From positions 11,649,001 to 11,713,000 of the forward strand of contig JAFREQ010000003.1 of assembly GCA_025331565.1 (NCBI GenBank): a stretch of 64,000 nucleotides of DNA, written 5' to 3'. Each line of letters starts with the position of its first letter. The stretch's first letter is position 1. Source of the DNA: Holacanthus passer. Lineage: Eukaryota > Chordata > Actinopteri > Pomacanthidae. The notes under the pieces were generated by a model, which was given only the letters and a program-made list of their open reading frames with translations, searched no databases and was not told where the DNA came from. Of the stretch, positions 45,080 through 54,128 are shown piece after piece. Position numbers and translations under genes: made by a program.

Positions 45080-47474
45080 ATTTTCAGATGATTAAAAGGG
45101 ATCATTTGCCAACAGGTTGCTTCTTCGATGCCGTTATAACTGCCTCCTTCCTCTCTCATCCATTCTTGTTTAAAGCTTGATTTTCTCTGTGTTGTATCAT
45201 GTCTATGTGACAATGTGGGAGTTACCAGAGAGAGAGATGCAACAGTCCCCCTCCCTGGGTGATTCATTACTATTCCATCCAGCTCTGCACTGTGTGGTCG
45301 CTCTAGCTCACTGTAGCCATGTACGTGATATGAATGGTGTTTTGTCTTAGTATGAATGACTGCCAGAGAATGCCATTCCTGCACTGGTGTTTTGATGCAG
45401 TGCAATCCTGTAACACAATCCTTTGTCACCGGGAATCCAAATTTATCTCCGGCAGCCTGTAAATCAATTCGCTATGCAGCACATTTCAATTATTCATACA
45501 GTATAGCTGAGGCTGGATTGTAAGTTTATATGTGCGTTGAAAAAGATATTCATAACCTCAATGGGACTCTCCTGGTTGAATAAAGATGATTTCTCTTTGA
45601 AATGCCCCTGGAGCTGCTGCAAGAGACTGTAGGAGTTGATGTAAACAATAAAGCTGATTGATTATCTGTCTGTGTGATATACAGGAGGAAACTGCAGGCT
45701 TGCTGGGTATTTCATTTTAAGGTCATTGGGAGTATATGCATATATGGATATCAAGATTTTATGCGCGTGTGTTTGACAGAGGAAGGTTGATGAGGCAGGT
45801 CTCAGCCCTCGTGACTTCATCTCACGTTACCACCCCATCATCACTTTCAGTAAGAGCTTCCTCTTACCTCGTCTCCCTGCCACATTCAGCACTTCAAAAA
45901 CACGCTCGATACCTCACGTGCTTTGGATTCACCTGGAAGCAGGAAATGCTGCTGCGCCCGAGGTTTTGCTGTAATGACGGGGACACATCAGACAAAGCAA
46001 AACAAAAGCAGATTTGAACACATCATTTTTCCAGACAGAGACACTTAAAGCATCAGGAATGTCCATTAAAACACAAGCCAGATGTCACCAAAAGATAAAA
46101 AAAAATAGACCACATTAATTCCACTTGTTCCCGGGACACGGGCCGCGAGCTCATTGTATGGCTCCGTTTAGACACAGCTGGATGTTGGGTGCTTTGAATG
46201 GACGCAGATCAATGGACACACACATACTCCATTTGAAGGCTGGGGGGGCTGGTGTTTGTAAGACCCACAGTGAGGAATGAGGCTGAATCAGCTGTCAGGT
46301 CTGACTTATCTGCCATGAATGCATTGTTGGTTTTTGAGTTCATTGACCATTAGACTGTCGAATATGTTTTATTTAAGTTGATATACTACTATGTTGTGTA
46401 ATTTTGAATGACAACTTGTGAGCTCCCCAACAACAGGGACGTTGTATATAAGCTAAAAAATAGTCAGCATTTTATCATTTTCAAGGTATTGATAACAACT
46501 ATCACCATTGTTTAGACCCACAGAACTTTATCTTAAATTCTAGTGAGGCCAAGTTTATCAAATATGTGACGTCTGAAATATTTCTATTTGACGGGCAAAA
46601 TCAAAGGAGTCTTGGTTTGGTGTTTTTCTTTGTGTTGACATCATATAGCTCCAATGAAGAGCTGGAGCGAGCAGACAGAATATACATGAAAACTGACATT
46701 TACAGTGTGAAATGGTGGTGATTTAATCTATCTCAAAGCTTAAAAGGGAAACAAGAGATAAACTGTTTGTTAAAGGGTTAAATGCAGGGCTATACTCAAC
46801 ACTGAGGACACTGAGGTCATGTCCTCGGTGTTATTACGTTACTACATTATCTATATTCTGATTCCAGTATTTTCTAAACTACTATATATATTGTACTATC
46901 CTTAGACCAATGAATTACTTTTACTTATCAGAATTCCTGGTGGTGAGAAAAGATTCTGCACAAGTTTGCAGTGATGATGTAACTGAACAGTTTCAAAGAT
47001 ATTTTTTAAAGAATTTGAGACTTAATTTTTCAGCGTCTGGTCAAACTTTTGTGAGGGTGGGGGCACCTCAGTATTTTTAAAAATCCGAGCTGCAGTTGTG
47101 GTTAAATGTATCATACAATTCACCAAACAAGCATCAGCAGCTGAAGCAAGTGACTGAAAAACAGATATTTGCCTCAAACAGCAGAAGCAAATAGAGACAG
47201 AATTTTTTGTAAACCAACGTGAATATTGTCGCTGCTCTCCCCCCGGTGCAGATGTGCTGTATGTTTGTGTTTTTCATTTTTCAGCCAGTGGTTGTGTGCA
47301 CACTACAGTATGTTGGTTGCCACAGTTACCAAAACGCCAACCTCACTGCGTCATTGCTTCAGACAACCCTCACACACAAAAAGAGCCACATTTCCTCCCA
47401 TTCATATCTGCATCCACTCATCTACCTGTCCACCTATTGTTTAAAAACGGAAGCACTTTCTCTTATACAACACA

Positions 47475-47518
47475 GTCTGTGTGTGTATGTGTGTGTGTGT
47501 GTGTCTGTGTGTGTGTGT
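47475..47518. repeat. Interrupted (TG)n microsatellite
   Basis: TG run with CTG and TATG interruptions. It lies 18 bp from the X-box-like motif at 47536. Confidence 0.85.
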
Positions 47519-47535
47519 ACATTGTATGTATGTAC

Positions 47536-47549
47536 GTTGCCATGGCTAC
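47536..47549. promoter_or_regulatory. RFX X-box-like motif GTTGCCATGGCTAC
   Basis: One base from the perfect palindrome GTTGCCATGGCAAC. Surrounded by a locally GC-rich stretch (ACGGGCCGGGCTAACTGGCG), unlike the AT-rich background. A good candidate cis element for ptpn5, but binding is not shown by sequence. Confidence 0.45.
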
Positions 47550-47649
47550 GGGCCGGGCTAACTGGCGTCATCACTTCAAAACCACCTTCGCAGCAAGCAA
47601 AGAGAGATGGAAAAGGAGTCAAAGCTGCTCCCCTCTGTTCAACACCTGC

Positions 47650-47665
47650 ACTCTCTCTCTCTCTG

Positions 47666-47701
<36 letters not shown>
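47650..47701. repeat. Compound (TC)n/(CA)n microsatellite
   Basis: CTCTCT run followed by ten CA units. Confidence 0.88.
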
Positions 47702-47704
<3 letters not shown>

Positions 47705-48716
47705 CATATAGCTCCTGCTACCGGTGTGGTCTCATATTCCGCTGAGCTAACCTCATTCGTTCAACAGGGTCCAGTGGCACAGAGGGAGAGGAGCGGAGAT
47801 GAGAGAGAGGAGGCTTGACTTCATGGATCCGACTGGAGCAATCTGAATGTATTTCTGAGGGTGTCTGCTCGGTCGGGCTCACATCATCGCTGCTTCTTAG
47901 GGTGGCAGAGAATGGCAGAAAAAGAAAGAGAGGGAAAGACATATTGACAGTTTACTGTGTCACCTCACATCACAACCATGAAAGCACAGCTGAGCGCCAA
48001 CAAGGGTACAAAGTAGAAACTAGATTATCAAACCTGTCTCAGCTTGACCAGTTCAGTTTTGAGGTGTCTCTGCTCCATGTGAAGCATTTTGGAACACGAT
48101 TGTGAATGTCTTCGAATGATCTACTGTTTTACTTTCTTCCTTTTTCAATTTGAAAAACATGAGATGTAATGTTCGGCTGTTGTCTTCTGTCCTTCAGATT
48201 TGACTCTGCCTCACAATGGCTGACAACAGCTGGTTGCCACAGGATACAGGATTTAACTTGATCATGTGATCTGACTCCCCTCCCCAGTTCCCTGCCATCT
48301 ATCATAGGTGAGTCATGTGAAGGGTTGTATAGTTTTTGAATATTCCAGTTGGCCAACTGGGAAATTCATTTTCCTCTGCATTGTTGGTTGGTAGTCATTG
48401 ATGAAAACTGGTTCCAAACTCACTCATTACAAATTTAGTCATCAGCAACACATTGAGACAAAAGTGATATGTGGGCACAACAGTACACCACCTCTCTCAC
48501 AGGTCCTCGCATTCACACATTCACAGAAACCACGTGGCGGTAATCAGCTAAATGTACAAAACACCTTTATTAATGGTTGAAGGACAAAAGTGTAGGGCGT
48601 AAAAGGGCTTTGAATACACTGCTGACTGATACCGAGAGGCTGTGCGTGTGTGTGTGTGTGTGTGTGGTCAATAGATGATAATGCTCAGGATGGATGAGAG
48701 GGATGAGAGGCACTCA

Positions 48717-48730
48717 GTTGCCAAGGCGAC
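48717..48730. promoter_or_regulatory. RFX X-box-like motif GTTGCCAAGGCGAC
   Basis: Half-sites GTTGCC and GGCGAC with a 2-bp spacer, about 0.8 kb before the ptpn5 start codon. One mismatch in the second half. Confidence 0.38.
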
Positions 48731-48780
48731 GGACAGGGCTGTAAACACACTACCCCTGACTCATCTCTCCACAATAGAAC

Positions 48781-48781
<1 letters not shown>

Positions 48782-48862
<81 letters not shown>

Positions 48863-48885
48863 GTCTCTCTCTCTCAAACACACTT
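48782..48885. repeat. Large compound (TC)n/(CA)n microsatellite
   Basis: Alternating TC and CA blocks over about 100 bp, continuing in interrupted form to about 48925. Accounts for the long low-complexity open frames on both strands. Confidence 0.9.
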
Positions 48886-49525
48886 TCTCTCTCGCTCTCT
48901 TTCTCAAACACAGACACACACACACATTCACATAATAGAGTCCAATCTGAGGGAGACAAGAGGATCCAGAGATGAGAGCCTCTTCTAGCCGCTTAGCTAT
49001 ATATCTGAATAGGCCAGCGGAATAAACGCAACCCTTTCTGTGCTCATTTAAAAACACACATCACCATCATCAGACAAACATACACAACCTGACAAACATA
49101 GCTAGCACGTAACTGAACTAGAAATCAATATGTAGGTTTTTATTTTCTTCTGTGCACATGTATAATTTGTAAAGCAATGAAGACAAAAGTCATGGAAATG
49201 TGATTATTTGCCACATGATAATCGTCAGGTGAGCATAAAAAAACTGGGTGTTAAATGTTGCACATGTGCACACAAGATGTTTTATAAATTAACACCATGT
49301 CAAAGGTCTCAAGAACAATCTTAACAACACTATCCATATTAGCCTTTTGTGTGTTTTTAACATTCTTTGAGATCACATACTCTTATTCTTTCAGTATTTT
49401 GTTAGATTTTCAGATTCATCAAAATCTGTGTAACCAGTCAGAATCCGGCTGTTAAAGCCTGATCACAGGGGAAAGACATGTGAAAAAACCTTTAACACAA
49501 AGGATCGTCATTTAACAGGGGGATC

Positions 49526-49795
49526 ATGACCCGCCGGCTGAGCAGCTCCACCTGTTCCCACACCGAGGACTCCATCTTCCTGAGGCCCGACGAGGAGCCC
49601 ATCTGGCTGGATGAGCCCACAAAGACTGAAAAACTAGGCAACAGAGTCCCTAAAAAAGACAGGCTCCCAAAATACAAAGATGGACCCACAGGGGGCCAAA
49701 GCCCTCAGGGAGAGGAAGTGTTCATGCACAAGGTGTACGCGCTGGTGATTGAGATCCACTGCTGGGCTGCACTGTTTGTCATCTCCCAAGTCACG
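49526..49795 (+). CDS. ptpn5: ptpn5 exon 1 (coding): variable N terminus and first membrane segment
   Basis: 90 codons, leaving at phase 0, donor GTATGT. MTRRLSSSTCSHTEDSIFLR opens a charged N terminus, followed by the hydrophobic VYALVIEIHCWAALFVISQV. No resemblance to the proline-rich N terminus of mammalian STEP61. An acceptor-like AACAG eight bases upstream suggests a preceding 5' UTR exon. Confidence 0.85.
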
Positions 49796-52700
49796 GTATG
49801 TGAATGGACATCAGCAAAACATCAGTCAAAGTGCCGAAAATCTCAAATGTCTGCTGTAAATTAAACTAGTGTAAAGATTAGGAAAAGCCAAGATTACATT
49901 ATAATGTGGACCGGTATGACAAATCCACAGTAGTGTAATTGGAAAATTAGTAATGCAACACACCATAACACTTGATCACAAAGTGTTTTCTCAACTTGAC
50001 CCTGATTTCTTGACAAAGATTTTCTTTACACATGCATCAATACATTACATGTGTCATTATTTTCTACAGTGCTTTAGTCAACAAGGTGCTTCGCTCTGGC
50101 AAAAAAATTGGGCTAAAATTGGACATTCTTCCATATTCATTCCCTCTTGTCATCTCTGTCTCTGCATGTCTGATTCATTCAAGAGAAAAAAGGACAGGTG
50201 CAACGTTACCACATGTATAAAAAAAGAAGCTTGTAAATGCGGTCGTGATTATGACACAAGACTGCATGTGGTCAATTTACATATTTCTCATGCCTGCATA
50301 ATAAGTCGTCTTCTTTTTTATCTGCCTGACTGCCAGAGCATGAATGACTGGAGAGTGCACAGTGACAATCTGCCTTCTCTCCTCCCAGGGGTACTGGGTG
50401 TTTTTTGTGGTGGAAGGAAACGGACCTCTCTCCTCCATCTACAAAGCCCTGCAGGTCATCGACTTCTACCTTGGCTTCGTCTTACCCTGCCACCCGATTT
50501 TTGGAGTGGATGTAAGTGTCGCTCCAGGATCAGACCGATGTTTGGTTTGAAAGCCTTGCAGATATGCTGAACCTAGCATTGACTGTGTCTAACTGCATCT
50601 TCCCTGGTCTCTCTCTCTCTGTCTGCTCTGTTCAGTCCATGGTGTTGATGAGAGAAGTTGTGAACACCACACAGCACAACTGGATCGTCCATGGAACTGC
50701 AGGGATCGGTGTGGCCATCTGTGTTATCATGGTAAAACATTGGATGGACCATTAAGTTTCTGCCCAAAACTTGTTTTTATGCTACATTTCAAATATTTGG
50801 TCATGATTGTAAGATTATGGTGGATGTTTAATTATAGTGATTTATCATGAAGGAACACAACAGTCCTTGAAGGAAACAATAGATTTACTGGATCATTCAT
50901 TTCTTCACTATTGACTAGTTTCTTGATTCATGTTGTGTGTTTATTGACTGATATGTGGATGCACATTTGAAGGGCCATTCACCGCTTCCTTCCTCCCTCC
51001 ACCCTCTCCCCAGGTTGTCCACATGGTGTGTAAGTGGAAGTTTGGCACTGGCTTGTGGTCAACAGGAACGGTGACGCTCGACATTAGTGACCGGCGTCAG
51101 TCTGTTAGTCGCCAGCCCTCCTTCACCCTGTCAGAGTGGACGGACGCTCAGGAGGATCTGCTGGACATTGAACCTGTGCCCCAGACGCCGGTCTTTGAAG
51201 TGGGCACTGACACCAGGATGGAGGGAGACGCCGCCACCCTCACTGTCACACCAGTGGGGCTTCAGGAGAGGTGAGAGAAGGCAGCAGGGTTTGTTTGTTT
51301 GTTCATTTTTGGATCTGGGAAGAAATTTCAGTATTCATGCATTTCAAATCCATATCTACAGACATGTATCAGATGTGTATACACTTACTGTATGTCTATA
51401 TGATTCAATATGCATCACACAGGAGGGGCTCCAATGTTTCCCTGACCTTGGACATGTGTACACCGGGCTGCACTGAGCCCTACGGCTACGGAGCCCAGCT
51501 CTCGCCCAGAGACCAGTCAGCCCAGGAGTACCTCCGACAGGGGACGCACATCCTGACCCCTGCCATGCTACACACTCGGGCCATGGATGACCAGAGCCTG
51601 CAGGCTGAGTTTTATGTGAGCGCAGCAACAGCAGCTCATCCACCTACACGCTTTAAATTAACAGGGATGAACAGAGACTCACCGGAAAGGACGTACACTG
51701 ACACACACACAGACAGACAAAGGCACACACCCACACACACATACACACCCAGTGGAGCTCTGCACACACCCGTAAGCTTTTCCACTCTGTTAGTGGGCGA
51801 AGGAAGGATAGATACAGGGATATTTGCATACATAAACCCACAGAGGTTTCCAGTGTCTGCAAGGCAGAAAGATGTGCATTCAAGAACATACACAAGTCGT
51901 CAATATAATTTCAGTCACGTACAATTAGACAGCAACAGTTTGTTGTGAAGGTCAGTGAGCGACTTAACTTCTATTTTCTTATTGTTTTGCTGCCTTGTGG
52001 AAGGTAAGGCTAGGACTTCCCCTCCATTTCAGCAAAGACTGATTGTTGCTGCTTGTTCTGTGTCCATTTGACAGGAAACTCCCATGAACTTTGTGGACCC
52101 TAAGGAGTACAACTACCCCGGGCTGGTGAGAAAGAACCGCTATAAAACCATCTTGCCCAGTGAGTACAGCCGAAACACGAGTTGGAACAGTCACTGAAAA
52201 GAGATAATGCAGTTGTGATTTCTGTAAAAGCTGCTCTTTGTGCCTCGTCTCTTTAATAATTCCACATACTCATCAACTATTTAGCTCAGATGTGTCTGTA
52301 AAAGGTCTGTCTCTGTGCACCAGAATATTGATACTCACACTGAGACTCAGCACACACAAAAAGACACGAACCAAAATGAGCTGCAAAAATGTAATCTACC
52401 TCCTATGTGTGTAAAAATATTATTTTTTTCTGCTGTTATCTCTTTGAATCACATGCCAATTGTCTCTCTTTCTCGTGATAATCTCATACCATCCAGACAC
52501 ACACAGCAGAGTGATCTTGAAGTCACTGGACGAAGAGGATTTCCTCATGACCTACATCAACGCTAATTATCTCAAAGTGAGTGAAAATATGAGAATTTAT
52601 AAGCAAAGTCTTGTGAGTTTGCCACTATATACTTATACATCCTCTGTAGATGTGATATTCTCAGTGTTGCCTACTCACAATCAGTAGAAACAGAAACCTG

Positions 52701-54094
52701 TGGATGAGACAAACGGGCGTGTTTTTGTGTGTGTTTTTGTTTGCAGGGTTATGGCGATGAGGAGTGTGCATACATTGCCACCCAGGGTCCCACGGTGAAC
52801 ACAGTGGGGGACTTCTGGAGGATGGTGTGGCAGGAGAGAAGCCCAATCATAGTGATGATCACCAACCTGGAGGAGAAGAATGAGGTCAGTGTGGCGAAAG
52901 GCCAGATGATGAATTAATGGATGAATGGACATGTAAGTTGGAATGGGTAAAAATGCCTAGCTGAGTGTCCACTGTGTCCTGCAGAAATGTGCAGAGTACT
53001 GGCCTGAGGACACTGTGACCCATGAGGGCATCGAGATCACCGTTGTCACGGTTACCCAGGAGGATGACTACAGTCTGAGGGTGTTTACTTTGAAGGTAGG
53101 ATATGGAAAGATGGTACTTTGAGCTGATATGTGATGTGCAAGTGTGCAAAACACAACTGATAGGAGCGTCATTCGTTTTACAGGTATTTGTTCATAAACC
53201 AAAGCATTCAGCAAATTAGAGAAAAAGTCAGAGGAACAGCAAAGGCATGAGAGTTCATCCTCTGGGGACCATGAATGTGTTGCAAATTTTCATGGCAATC
53301 CATCCAATAATTGTTGAGATTTTTCAGTATGGACCAAAGTGGTGGACCAACACTGCCATCCCAAATCTTTTTTTCACTCTTACTGGCAGTACATCTGTTG
53401 ACAACTTTTCAGATGATTGGTTGTAAACACACAGCTGATCTCAAGATTAATATTAGGATAGTATTAGAACATTAATATTAAGATCAGGACAGCTCCAGCT
53501 CCTCCTCTCTGGTAGAGGAGTGCAATGTTGCAGAATGCAGACTCTCTAGATTGACTCATCAGGGTGGAAGAGGCCCCCATCACTTCAGTCAGCCAGGCAG
53601 AAATGTGAACTGTGGAAGCTGGAGCCATTTCTCCTTCTTGCTCAGAGGAGTGTATGACATCCTCCCAACACATCTGCACATGTAGGATATGAGGGAGGAC
53701 CCTCTCTGCAAGGGAAAGGAACCATGGCGCACATCTTGTCAGGGTGCAAAACCGCTCTGACCAACGGGAGATACTGATCTGATGTCTGAGCATCTTCTCT
53801 GGTTTATGTTGTCTATGTGTTGGATTGACACCCAGGGAAAAACAGCTGATGGATTAGATTATGTTATAGCAAGGGTGGAATAGACGACGTAAAGTCTTTT
53901 TTTATAACCCTCTCTTTTTTTTTTTTTTTTTGCCGTCTTGCTCTGCGTTCATTGTTGTCCTAGCAACAAGCACCAAGGTAACAATTTGGATATACAGAGA
54001 GCAGAGCAACAGGATGATCAGAAACGACTCCCTGTATGTCTCGCGTACATGTGTGCACAACGTGATCGCATCCGTATTTTATGCCTGAGTGCCC

Positions 54095-54128
<34 letters not shown>

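Larger units (their letters stand above)
43201..49490. other. Microsatellite-rich region upstream of ptpn5; probable location of its 5' non-coding exons
   Basis: No protein-coding exon found. A purine-rich tract (43300-43620), many (CA)n/(TC)n/(TG)n blocks, and four or five X-box-like GTTGCC motifs lie here. The ptpn5 start codon at 49526 follows an acceptor-like AACAG, so at least one upstream 5' UTR exon is expected, most plausibly in this interval. Possible 5' UTR donors are GGCTCTGGGTGAGTG near 44885 and CAGCCAAGTAAGAGG near 44845. Long open frames here translate simple repeats. Confidence 0.4.

Noticed and set aside
47219..47818. A 199-residue open frame on the plus strand
   Set aside because: It runs through (TG)n and (TC)/(CA)n microsatellites, with VCVCVC and SLSLSL/HTHTHT runs; no domain, no splice logic.
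49953..50570. A 205-residue plus-strand open frame over ptpn5 exon 2
   Set aside because: It crosses the exon in a frame different from the one that gives conserved, splice-consistent protein.
51271..51948. A 225-residue plus-strand open frame covering ptpn5 exon 5
   Set aside because: Only the middle part (exon 5) is real; both ends are intron read-through into CA-rich sequence.
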